Shown one piece after another: positions 1-5,248 of a DNA stretch of 5,944 nucleotides. The notes under the pieces were generated by a model. That model was not told the DNA's origin and ran no database searches. It saw only the letters and a program-made list of their open reading frames with translations. The DNA comes from Candidatus Bathyarchaeota archaeon (GTDB taxonomy: Archaea > Thermoproteota > Bathyarchaeia > Bathyarchaeales > WAQA01): assembly GCA_015520475.1 (NCBI GenBank), contig WAQA01000230.1:1-5944 (forward strand), given 5' to 3'. Position numbers and translations under genes: made by a program. Within the stretch, counting starts at the first letter, position 1; the number at the start of each line of letters is the position of its first letter.

Positions 1-476
1 CTCTTAACATATCTTCCATTCGAGAATAGGGAGAGGAAATCCTTTATGAAGGAAGAATCCATAATTAGACCCTTTATAACCTTCTCGCCCTTACCAGTGA
101 AACCCTTAAAGTAATTTAGGTTATGAGAAAGGAAAGCTAAGTAAACCTCAAACTTGTTTGATCCACCCTTGATTTCACGGACAAAAACTCCTGCGTCAGG
201 GAGAACATCAAACGATATCTTATGAGACATCAACCCGAAACCGTCGAAGAGAAGGGTTCTCCTACCCCAAGGAACAAGCCATAAGGGATAATAAACCTTA
301 GATATGAACATGATCTCCTCGGGAGCCTTCTTAGATATTAAACCTCCACCCTTCTCACGGTTTATCTCAGCTAAACAGAAGATGGCGGCTAACTCCATAC
401 TATTACTTATAGGTATCCGCCTCTCCTCCGACGGCAGAGAGAATGGCAATAGGAACCTTGAAACTCCCTCAGGCAA
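1..476 (-). CDS. Conserved-looking hypothetical protein, C-terminus off the left edge
   Basis: The reverse strand is open from just after an in-frame TAA near 500 down to the window edge, giving about 158 residues without a stop. There is no ATG in the first part. The best start is TTG at 476, with a GGTGG Shine-Dalgarno at 485-481; a later ATG lies at 398. The protein looks real: it has mixed polar and hydrophobic composition and an aromatic-rich core at residues 62-83 (YYPLWLVPWG, then LLFDGFG). Residues 126-137 are GFTGKGEKVIKG, and hydrophobic positions near the end look helical. There is no signal peptide or long membrane segment in the visible part. I do not recognise a named family, so no function is assigned. 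It is divergent from trmI and appears to share a TATA region with it. The 69-codon plus-strand frame inside it is an antisense shadow. Confidence 0.72.
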   Translation of the reverse strand, partial: MPEGVSRFLLPFSLPSEERRIPISNSMELAAIFCLAEINREKGGGLISKKAPEEIMFISKVYYPLWLVPWGRRTLLFDGFGLMSHKISFDVLPDAGVFVREIKGGSNKFEVYLAFLSHNLNYFKGFTGKGEKVIKGLIMDSSFIKDFLSLFSNGRYVK

Positions 477-507
477 AGAACCACCAGAAATAGTATTATT
501 ACATAAT

Positions 508-517
508 TCTTAATATA
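508..517. promoter_or_regulatory. Shared bidirectional TATA region between the left hypothetical gene and trmI
   Basis: The stretch TTCTTAATATA reads as a TATA-like box on both strands (TATATTAAGAA on the reverse). Its centre near 513 is 26-35 nt before the two trmI start candidates, which would give a leaderless or near-leaderless transcript. It is about 37 nt before the TTG of the minus-strand gene, putting its start site just ahead of the GGTGG ribosome site. A second A/T tract at 524-530 could also serve trmI. This is inferred from spacing only. Confidence 0.45.
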
Positions 518-547
518 CCCTTCTTAAAAAAGAGATGCTTGAGAGTA

Positions 548-1321
548 ATGGAGAACCGGATAAGGGAAGGAGATTACGTCCTCCTATTCCTGGATCGGAA
601 AAGAACATATCTGGTTAAAGTGGAGAGAGAGAAGACATTACATACCCATAAAGGCTTCATAGAACTGGAGAGATTAATCGGGAAGAATTATGGATCTAGA
701 ATAAAGAGCAGCATGAACATAGAATTCGCAGCACTTAAACCTACACTGAAAGATTACATCTTCAAATCCGCAAGGAAAACGCAGATAATCTATCCTAAAG
801 ATATAGCGTTAATAATACTGTTCAGCGGAATAGAAGCTGGAAGCGTCATAGTTGAAGCTGGAACAGGGACAGGAGCATTAACGATAGCTTTAGCCCACTA
901 TGTTAAACCTACAGGCCGCGTCTACAGCTATGAAATCCGAAAAGAATTCATCGAAACAGCGATAAAGAACCTTAGAAGAGCAGGGGTGGAAGAATACGTT
1001 GAACTTAAAAATAAAGATATAACTGAAGGTATAGATGAGGAAGACGTTGATCTAGTTGTTCTAGACATGGCAACTCCATGGCTCGTCGTTCCCCACGCAT
1101 ACAAGGCGTTGAAGGGAAGCGGAGTATTCACGTCATTCAGTCCAACAATAGATCAAGTAGTGAAGACCGTGAAGACACTTAAAGAAGAAGGATTTACGGA
1201 TATAATGACTGTAGAGTGTCTCTTAAGGAGAATGCAGGTAGAAGAGGGAAGAACAAGACCTGAAACATTAATGGTAGGTCACACCGGATACTTAACGTTT
1301 GCAAGAAAAATATTGAGGTGA
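548..1321 (+). CDS. trmI: tRNA (adenine-N1)-methyltransferase, archaeal TrmI/GCD14 family
   Basis: SAM-dependent methyltransferase predicted to make N1-methyladenosine in the T-loop of tRNA (A58, and in some archaea A57). It is about 257 aa, the normal size for archaeal TrmI. An N-terminal domain (residues ~1-75, beginning NRIREGDYVLL) precedes a Rossmann methyltransferase domain. Visible motifs are motif I, EAGTGTGALT (103-112), which binds SAM; the motif II acidic residue in YEIR (E129); motif IV, LDMATPW (D173); and the family C-terminal signature HTGYLTFARK (245-254). Start choice: ATG 548 fits family N-termini (MIREGD-type). TTG 539, in frame and nine bases upstream, is the alternative. 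Only a weak GAG element precedes either, so the mRNA may be leaderless. Motif IV is usually DLPxP-like; here it is DMATPW, a small deviation. The family call is firm; the exact target adenine cannot be read from sequence. Confidence 0.93.
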   Translation: MENRIREGDYVLLFLDRKRTYLVKVEREKTLHTHKGFIELERLIGKNYGSRIKSSMNIEFAALKPTLKDYIFKSARKTQIIYPKDIALIILFSGIEAGSVIVEAGTGTGALTIALAHYVKPTGRVYSYEIRKEFIETAIKNLRRAGVEEYVELKNKDITEGIDEEDVDLVVLDMATPWLVVPHAYKALKGSGVFTSFSPTIDQVVKTVKTLKEEGFTDIMTVECLLRRMQVEEGRTRPETLMVGHTGYLTFARKILR

Positions 1322-1355
1322 AGGACTCTTCTATAACAGTGGAGATAAAATAAAA

Positions 1356-1394
1356 AACTTTTAAGATGGCTTTAATGAAGTATTAAGGCGGTGG
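1356..1394 (+). promoter_or_regulatory. Promoter and ribosome binding site of the gyaR-like gene
   Basis: AACTTTTAAGA at 1356-1366 is a good archaeal TATA candidate, placing transcription start near 1387. The Shine-Dalgarno GGTGG is at 1390-1394, about six bases before the ATG at 1401. So the gene probably has its own promoter and a leader of only about 15 nt, despite lying 79 nt behind trmI. Inferred from motif and spacing. Confidence 0.5.
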
Positions 1395-1400
1395 TAACAC

Positions 1401-2411
1401 ATGAGCGGAACCGCAAAGAAGAGAGTTTTCGTCACAAGGGAGATACCGTCAGATGCACTGAAACTTTTAAAATCAAAATTTGAGGTTGAAGTTTGGCCTG
1501 AGGAGACACCTCCCCCAAAGAACATCCTCATAGAGAAGGTGAAGGTTGTTGATGGGCTATGCTGCCTATTAACCGATAAGATAGATGCCGAAGTGATCAA
1601 TGCAGCCGGGGAACAACTGAAGGGAATAAGTCAAATCGCAGTTGGATACGACAACATTGACTTGGAAGCCGCAACCAAGAGGGGAATCTACGTAACAAAC
1701 ACTCCTGGAGTATTAACAGACACGACAGCCGATTACGCATTCGCCCTCCTAATGGCCACTGCGAGGAGGATAGCTGAGGCAGACAGATATGTGAGGGATG
1801 GAAGATGGAAGATTCCTTGGGGCTTAATGATGATGCTTGGACAGGACGTCTGGGGTAAAACCATAGGGATAATAGGGATGGGGAGGATAGGAACGGCCAT
1901 GGCAAGGAGAGCTAAAGGCTTCAACATGAAGATTCTATATTACGACGTAGCCAGAAACGAGGCGGCTGAGAAGGAGTTAGGAGCGGAATATGTTGACTTA
2001 GAAACCTTACTGAAGGAGTCAGACTTCGTATCAATACATGTTCCACTGCTACCGTCAACACGCCACCTAATAAATGAGGAGAGACTTAAACTGATGAAGA
2101 AGACAGCCTGCCTCATTAACACTTCCCGTGGACCAGTAGTCGACGAGAAAGCCCTCTACAAAGCGTTAAAAGAGGGATGGATATGGGCTGCTGGCTTGGA
2201 CGTATGGGAGAAGGAACCGACAGACCCGGACAATCCACTTCTAAAATTAGATAATGTAACGGCTTCACCTCACATAGCAAGCGCCAGCTACGAGACAAGA
2301 ACTAGAATGGCTATTATGGCAGCGGAGAACATGATAGCCATCCTCGAGGGAAGAGTTCCACCGAACCTTGTAAACAAGGAAGTATTGAAGGTTCGTCCGC
2401 CAGAAAAGTAG
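1401..2411 (+). CDS. gyaR: D-2-hydroxyacid dehydrogenase, glyoxylate/hydroxypyruvate reductase type (GyaR-like)
   Basis: NAD(P)-dependent reductase of 2-oxoacids, most like archaeal glyoxylate reductase (glyoxylate to glycolate, hydroxypyruvate to glycerate). At 336 aa it matches the ~334 aa Thermococcales enzymes and lacks the extra C-terminal domains of full 3-phosphoglycerate dehydrogenases. The substrate loop VGYDNID is at 80-87. The dinucleotide motif GMGRIG is at 159-164. Catalytic residues are Arg243 in NTSRGPVVD, Glu272 in GLDVWEKEP and His291 in SPHIAS. The second beta strand of the Rossmann fold ends in YYD with Asp182. An acid there normally hydrogen-bonds the adenosine ribose and favours NADH over NADPH. 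The start ATG has GGTGG six bases upstream. Sister families (D-lactate dehydrogenase, PGDH, phosphonate dehydrogenase) share these motifs, so the family is firm and the exact substrate less so. It appears to be transcribed alone, ending at a T-rich terminator. Confidence 0.9.
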   Translation: MSGTAKKRVFVTREIPSDALKLLKSKFEVEVWPEETPPPKNILIEKVKVVDGLCCLLTDKIDAEVINAAGEQLKGISQIAVGYDNIDLEAATKRGIYVTNTPGVLTDTTADYAFALLMATARRIAEADRYVRDGRWKIPWGLMMMLGQDVWGKTIGIIGMGRIGTAMARRAKGFNMKILYYDVARNEAAEKELGAEYVDLETLLKESDFVSIHVPLLPSTRHLINEERLKLMKKTACLINTSRGPVVDEKALYKALKEGWIWAAGLDVWEKEPTDPDNPLLKLDNVTASPHIASASYETRTRMAIMAAENMIAILEGRVPPNLVNKEVLKVRPPEK

Positions 2412-2430
2412 AGGCGCCCTATCTCCTCCA

Positions 2431-2441
2431 TTTTTATTTTT
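2431..2441 (+). terminator. T-rich terminator of the gyaR-like gene
   Basis: Starting 19 bases after the stop codon there are ten T residues in eleven positions (five T, one A, five T). Archaeal RNA polymerase terminates at such T tracts in the non-template strand without needing a hairpin. The next gene is on the opposite strand, which also fits transcript ending here. Confidence 0.6.
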
Positions 2442-2446
2442 CTAAG

Positions 2447-2495
2447 ATTTAATCCGAAGGGATTCTAAGCCTTCACAAGGCAACATTTAATCCGA
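2447..2495. repeat. Short direct repeat ATTTAATCCGA with two small hairpins between convergent genes
   Basis: ATTTAATCCGA occurs at 2447-2457 and again at 2485-2495, with 38 bases start to start. Beside the copies are two small inverted repeats: GAAGG/CCTTC (2456-2460 with 2470-2474, 9-nt loop) and TCCG/CGGA (2491-2494 with 2501-2504, 6-nt loop). The 148-base gap between the gyaR-like gene and rpoH holds nothing else I can name. The repeats may be a terminator or processing site for the two convergent transcripts, or chance in A/T-rich DNA. Confidence 0.35.
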
Positions 2496-2559
2496 TTTTA
2501 CGGATGTATCAAGAGAATCATCTGAGAAGCTAGCCAATCTGAAAAGTTGAGGATGCTGA

Positions 2560-3105
2560 TTAACCTTCAATTACATATCTGTAGGAGACGTATTTACCAG
2601 CCGTTGGACTGTCCCTTATGATCTTAAGGATGTCACCGGGCTTAGCGCCTATCGCCCTAACAACGGGATCGGAAGCCTTTATCCTTGGAAGCTGGTAGGG
2701 TTTCACCCTATACTTCTTCAAGACCTCCTCCCTCTCCTCAGGAGTTAATATCTGATGGACTGGAACCAAGAAGTGATCAAAGATGCTGAAGGTCAATGAC
2801 GTAGCAGGGATCAACTCAATATTGTTCTTCCGCGCCATCGTCCTAGCAGCCTGCGTGTAGCTGCCCTTAGCTATGATCATTCCCCCATCAACATCCCTCT
2901 CCTTCATGCCCTTTATCAGCTGATTCACGTAGCTTACACCTACAGCATCAGATGTCGGAATCGCCCATAGAATCAATCTCTTACCATCCTTAGTCTCCAA
3001 CAGAAAATAGACTCCCTCTTTTTGATCTTCCCTCTCAATGATCCTGTATCCTCTGGAATCAATTAGAACCTTGATCCTCTTCTCTAAGATTTCATCTAGG
3101 ACCAA
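2560..3105 (-). CDS. rpoH: RNA polymerase subunit H (RPB5 homologue) with an extra N-terminal domain
   Basis: RpoH/Rpo5 belongs to the RNA polymerase core and helps form the lower jaw around downstream DNA. Residues ~109-181 are a full standard archaeal subunit H: FDHFLVPVHQILTPEE, then KKYRVKPYQLPRI, SDPVVRAIGAKPGD, and the terminal KIIRDSPTAGKYVSYRYV. That is where ordinary archaeal RpoH (~75-85 aa) would begin and end. Here about 108 residues precede it: GYRIIE (19-24), GVYFLLETKDGKRLILW (31-47), GVSYVNQLIKGMKERDVD (56-73), GGMIIAKGSYTQAA (74-87) and NNIELI (94-99). This resembles the restriction-endonuclease-like fold of Mrr-type domains without the catalytic Gln-x-Lys (WAIPT instead). 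Eukaryotic RPB5 has the same order. The start is TTG at 3105, directly after in-frame TAG and TGA, with Shine-Dalgarno GGTG at 3115-3112 and a 6-base spacer. rpoH usually precedes rpoB; here it stands alone, divergent from coaD. The RpoH call is firm; the fold of the N-terminal domain is inference. Confidence 0.93.
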   Translation of the reverse strand: MVLDEILEKRIKVLIDSRGYRIIEREDQKEGVYFLLETKDGKRLILWAIPTSDAVGVSYVNQLIKGMKERDVDGGMIIAKGSYTQAARTMARKNNIELIPATSLTFSIFDHFLVPVHQILTPEEREEVLKKYRVKPYQLPRIKASDPVVRAIGAKPGDILKIIRDSPTAGKYVSYRYVIEG

Positions 3106-3140
3106 TCACTACACCACTCTAACCAAATGATAAAGAATAA

Positions 3141-3150
3141 ACATTAAAAC
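3141..3150 (-). promoter_or_regulatory. Probable rpoH promoter (TATA box)
   Basis: On the reverse strand GTTTTAATGT (3150-3141) lies about 30 bases before the GGTG ribosome site, so the start site would be near 3120 and the leader about 15 nt. This is the same geometry as the gyaR-like and left-edge genes. A second candidate, GTTTAAGC, lies at 3163-3156. Inferred from spacing. Confidence 0.4.
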
Positions 3151-3168
3151 TTTACGCTTAAACCTTAA

Positions 3169-3180
3169 CCTTTTAATAGG
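3169..3180 (+). promoter_or_regulatory. Probable coaD promoter (TATA box)
   Basis: CCTTTTAATAGG lies 47-58 bases before the coaD ATG, giving a predicted transcription start near 3200. The core TTTAATAGG recurs at 3850-3858 ahead of rpo7. An AGGGA ribosome site follows at 3213-3217, nine bases before the ATG at 3227. The divergent rpoH promoter lies only about 20 bases away. Confidence 0.42.
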
Positions 3181-3226
3181 GATCCTCCACTAGAATAATG
3201 GAAAAAGGCTTCAGGGAAATCTCAAG

Positions 3227-3736
3227 ATGACTGCAAAGGAGAGGTTCAGGATAGTAGCAGTTGGAGGAACATTCGATAAGTTTCATAAGGGACATAGAGC
3301 ATTAATAATGAAGGCCTTCGAGGTTGGAGAACACGTTCTAATCGGCCTATGCACCGATGACTTCGCCTTGAAGCTTGGAAAGAACCATGAAGTAGCCCCA
3401 TATGAGGATAGGCTTAAAGAGCTGGAGGCCTTCCTGAAGAAGAATAACTTTTCAGGTAGATTTAGGATTATACCGCTCAACGATGCCTATGGACCTACAA
3501 TCTCAGATGAAGAGATAGAAGCCATCGTAGTCAGCGAGGAAACCGCAGCGAGAGCAGAGGAGATCAATAAGATACGGAGAGAGAGGGGGCTGAAGCCGCT
3601 TAATATAATAGTTATCAGGATGGTGCCGGCTGAGGATAGAATATCCATATCATCAACCAGGATTCACCGCGGCGAGATAGATAGGGAGGGCAGACTGATA
3701 CTTCAACATGAAAGAAAGGAATCTCTAGATTCCTAG
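3227..3736 (+). CDS. coaD: Phosphopantetheine adenylyltransferase, archaeal type
   Basis: Catalyses the penultimate step of CoA synthesis: 4'-phosphopantetheine plus ATP gives dephospho-CoA and pyrophosphate, in the cytoplasm. It is a nucleotidyltransferase of the cytidylyltransferase-like superfamily; 169 aa is normal for the archaeal/eukaryotic-type enzyme. Motifs seen: GGTFD (13-17) leading into the ATP-binding HxGH (H20, H23); YEDR (59-62), conserved in the archaeal group; VVSEET (101-106); and the C-terminal ISSTRIH (141-147), equivalent to the superfamily ISSTxIR motif. The start ATG has AGGGA nine bases upstream and gives the expected short N-terminus before the first beta strand. It pairs functionally with the dephospho-CoA kinase encoded about 1 kb downstream, which uses its product. 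The last codons form an inverted repeat around the stop. Confidence 0.94.
   Translation: MTAKERFRIVAVGGTFDKFHKGHRALIMKAFEVGEHVLIGLCTDDFALKLGKNHEVAPYEDRLKELEAFLKKNNFSGRFRIIPLNDAYGPTISDEEIEAIVVSEETAARAEEINKIRRERGLKPLNIIVIRMVPAEDRISISSTRIHRGEIDREGRLILQHERKESLDS
3717..3734 (+). repeat. Perfect inverted repeat at the coaD stop codon
   Basis: AGGAATC (3717-3723) and GATTCCT (3728-3734) can pair as a 7-bp stem with a TCTA loop, covering the last codons of coaD and the start of its stop codon. No T tract follows, so it is not a typical archaeal terminator. It could be a processing or 3'-end stabilising hairpin, or chance. The 159 bases from here to rpo7 contain promoter-like A/T-rich DNA and no gene I can support. 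Confidence 0.4.
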
Positions 3737-3810
3737 CCTAAAATTCATAACAGCCTCAGCGGATTCCTCCATTCTAGATTGAAGAGTTAAAGAGCACGTT
3801 GAAACGGCAA

Positions 3811-3858
3811 AAAATATTTAAATGTATAATACGTTTATCACTACAACTCTTTAATAGG
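3811..3858 (+). promoter_or_regulatory. Promoter region of the rpo7-spt4-dephospho-CoA kinase cluster, two TATA candidates
   Basis: Two TATA-like elements precede rpo7. The first, AAAATATTTAAATG at 3811-3824, would start transcription near 3842. The second, CTTTAATAGG at 3849-3858, would start near 3878, a few bases before the GGGGAG ribosome site at 3883-3888. The second matches the short-leader geometry of the other genes here and shares TTTAATAGG with the coaD promoter. Either would drive the whole downstream cluster. Confidence 0.45.
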
Positions 3859-3882
3859 TATCTCTTGACGGCAAGGTGAAAA

Positions 3883-3888
3883 GGGGAG
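3883..3888 (+). promoter_or_regulatory. Ribosome binding site that decides the rpo7 start
   Basis: GGGGAG, followed by seven bases and then the ACG codon at 3896. It is the strongest Shine-Dalgarno match in the leader and is placed for initiation at the position aligned with family Met1. Before the first ATG at 3989 there is only a weak TTAAGG. This supports initiation upstream rather than at 3989. Confidence 0.55.
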
Positions 3889-3895
3889 AGACGCC

Positions 3896-4474
3896 ACGTT
3901 CAATCTAGTTACTCTGGAGGATACGATACGGATACCGCCTAACAGGTTCGGCCATCCACTCGAAGAAGTCGGATATGAACAGTTAAGGATGAAGTATGAA
4001 GGAATAGCCGATGATGAGCTTGGATACGTGATAGCTGTAGTAGATATCAAAGTTTCACCTGTAGGGAAGATACTTCCAGGGGATGGAGCGACACACCATA
4101 AAGTTGTCTTCTCACTCTTAACATTCTACCCGAAAATACAGGAGATCGTTGAGGGAGAAGTAGTTGAAGTAGCCGATTTCGGAGCGTTTATCAGGATAGG
4201 CCCTGTTGACGCATTACTCCACGTCTCACAGTTAATGGATGACTTCATCTCCTACGATGAGAAGCAGGGAGTTCTAATGGGTAAAGAGACGAAGAGAAAA
4301 GTTTCTACAGGAGACTTCATGCGCGTCCGCATAACAGCGGTCTCCTTCGGAAGAGGAAGCTCAGGTAAGATCGGGGTTACGGCTAGACAGCCATTCCTAG
4401 GTAAGCTCGAATGGATAGAGGAGGACGTACTAAAGGTTAAAGGGAAGGAAGAGAAGGAAAAGAGTAAGAAGTGA
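3896..4474 (+). CDS. rpo7: RNA polymerase subunit Rpo7 (RpoE', RPB7 homologue), apparent ACG start
   Basis: Rpo7 pairs with Rpo4 to form the polymerase stalk, which binds emerging RNA and assists open-complex formation. Counting from 3896 the protein is 192 aa, normal for the family. The N-terminal RNP-like domain begins FNLVTLEDTIRIPP and runs through KYEGI (33-37) and ILPGDGATHHKVVF (59-72). It is followed by an S1 RNA-binding domain from about residue 82 (GEVVEVADFGAFIRIGP, HVSQLMDDFISYD) and the end motif RQPFLGKLEWIEE. The tail is Lys/Glu-rich. The first in-frame ATG is at 3989, which would delete the first 31 conserved residues. Upstream of it the frame is open to a TGA at 3866 without ATG, GTG or TTG. 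The position aligned with family Met1 is ACG (3896-3898), seven bases after GGGGAG. The full frame is seen; use of ACG as the start is inference. CTG at 3914 is a weaker alternative. Confidence 0.88.
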   Translation, partial: TFNLVTLEDTIRIPPNRFGHPLEEVGYEQLRMKYEGIADDELGYVIAVVDIKVSPVGKILPGDGATHHKVVFSLLTFYPKIQEIVEGEVVEVADFGAFIRIGPVDALLHVSQLMDDFISYDEKQGVLMGKETKRKVSTGDFMRVRITAVSFGRGSSGKIGVTARQPFLGKLEWIEEDVLKVKGKEEKEKSKK

Positions 4475-4492
4475 AAGGAGGAAACATCATAT

Positions 4493-4678
4493 ATGGTTGA
4501 CAGGGCATGCAGAGAATGCCGCTACATCTCACAGGAGCTTACCTGCCCAAACTGTAAATCAACCAATCTCAGCGATGACTTCAGCGGCGTAGTATACATT
4601 ATAGATCCTGAAAGGTCAGCCGTTGCACATTTAATGGGAATAAACAAGAAGGGTAAATATGCTATCCGCGTAAGGTGA
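4493..4678 (+). CDS. spt4: Transcription elongation factor Spt4 (RpoE'')
   Basis: Small zinc protein that binds the NGN domain of Spt5. The Spt4/5 complex closes over the polymerase cleft and raises processivity. At 61 aa it is a typical archaeal Spt4. Four cysteines form the zinc site: C6 and C9 (CREC), C18 and C21 (CPNC). They are followed by the family segment ending in VVYIIDPERSAVAHLMGI (33-50) and a C-terminal GKYAIRV strand. AGGAGG at 4476-4481, straight after the rpo7 stop, is 11 bases before the ATG; no nearer start exists in frame. It lies between rpo7 and the dephospho-CoA kinase gene, overlapping the latter by four bases, so it is almost certainly co-transcribed. No spt5 is in this window. 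Confidence 0.94.
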   Translation: MVDRACRECRYISQELTCPNCKSTNLSDDFSGVVYIIDPERSAVAHLMGINKKGKYAIRVR

Positions 4679-5208
4679 GCATGATAAGGATATTAACTCC
4701 ATCCCTTCGTAGAAGATTGAAGAGGCCCCTAGGCTTACTAGTTCGAGGAGATTTTGAGGAGACAATAAGTGAACTGTCAAGGATAATCAATGCTGAGAAG
4801 CCGCCTATGATAATAGCTGTAGGAGATAAAGTTTCAGAGATGATCTATAAGAGGAGGATGGAACCCTGCATATTCATAGTCGATAATAGGATTATGAGGA
4901 GGCAGATAGAACCATTAACACTTGAGGTTGACAAGACAATAAACGTTTCAAACCCTCCTGGAACCATAACAGATGAGGCCTTAAGGGCTGTTGAGAGATC
5001 AATCCAAGATGGCGGGAGGGTTAAGATATTAGTTAGGGGAGAAGAGGATCTCCTAGCATTGGCCGCAATATTATATGCACCTAAAGATTCAGTTATTGTT
5101 TATGGACAACCAAACGAAGGAATCGTAATCGTGAAGGTAACGGATAAAGCTAAAGAGGAAGTATCGAAGATTATAGATGAGATGGAGATTAAGAATGGGA
5201 AAGAATAA
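4675..5208 (+). CDS. GTP-dependent dephospho-CoA kinase (DUF359 family)
   Basis: Last step of archaeal CoA synthesis: phosphorylates the ribose 3'-OH of dephospho-CoA using GTP. The family was long known as DUF359 and was assigned this activity in Thermococcus; it is unrelated to bacterial CoaE. The protein is 177 aa, of normal length. Conserved segments visible: PSLRRRLKRPLG (9-20), AVGDKVS (48-54), FIVDNRIMR (67-75), NPPGTIT (93-99), LVRGEEDLL (119-127) and VYGQPNEGIV (142-151). The start is GTG at 4675, overlapping the spt4 stop by four bases (GTGA), which suggests translational coupling. ATG at 4681 gives MIRILTPSL and is equally plausible. This gene beside spt4 and rps24e is a recurrent archaeal order. 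It supplies the step after CoaD, encoded about 1 kb upstream. Confidence 0.92.
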   Translation: MSMIRILTPSLRRRLKRPLGLLVRGDFEETISELSRIINAEKPPMIIAVGDKVSEMIYKRRMEPCIFIVDNRIMRRQIEPLTLEVDKTINVSNPPGTITDEALRAVERSIQDGGRVKILVRGEEDLLALAAILYAPKDSVIVYGQPNEGIVIVKVTDKAKEEVSKIIDEMEIKNGKE

Positions 5209-5248
5209 ATTATAGAAGATAGAATTAGAGAGAAAGGGTCTGAGAACA

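Noticed and set aside
304..513. 69-codon plus-strand open frame near the left edge
   Set aside because: It lies antisense to a longer open frame (476 to 1) with a ribosome site and a more protein-like composition, and it lacks any recognisable domain.
2505..2559. Possible C/D-box guide RNA near ATGAT/CTGA elements on the reverse strand
   Set aside because: No proper RTGATGA C box paired with CTGA D boxes at guide-RNA spacing; only partial matches.
3876..3908. GTG at 3876 in another frame as the rpo7 start, with a frameshift
   Set aside because: That frame stops at TAG after ten codons, and joining it to rpo7 would need an indel. The ACG at 3896 aligns exactly with family Met1 without any indel.
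3989..4474. rpo7 starting at the first ATG (3989)
   Set aside because: This removes 31 residues that clearly match the conserved Rpo7 N-terminus and has only a weak ribosome site.
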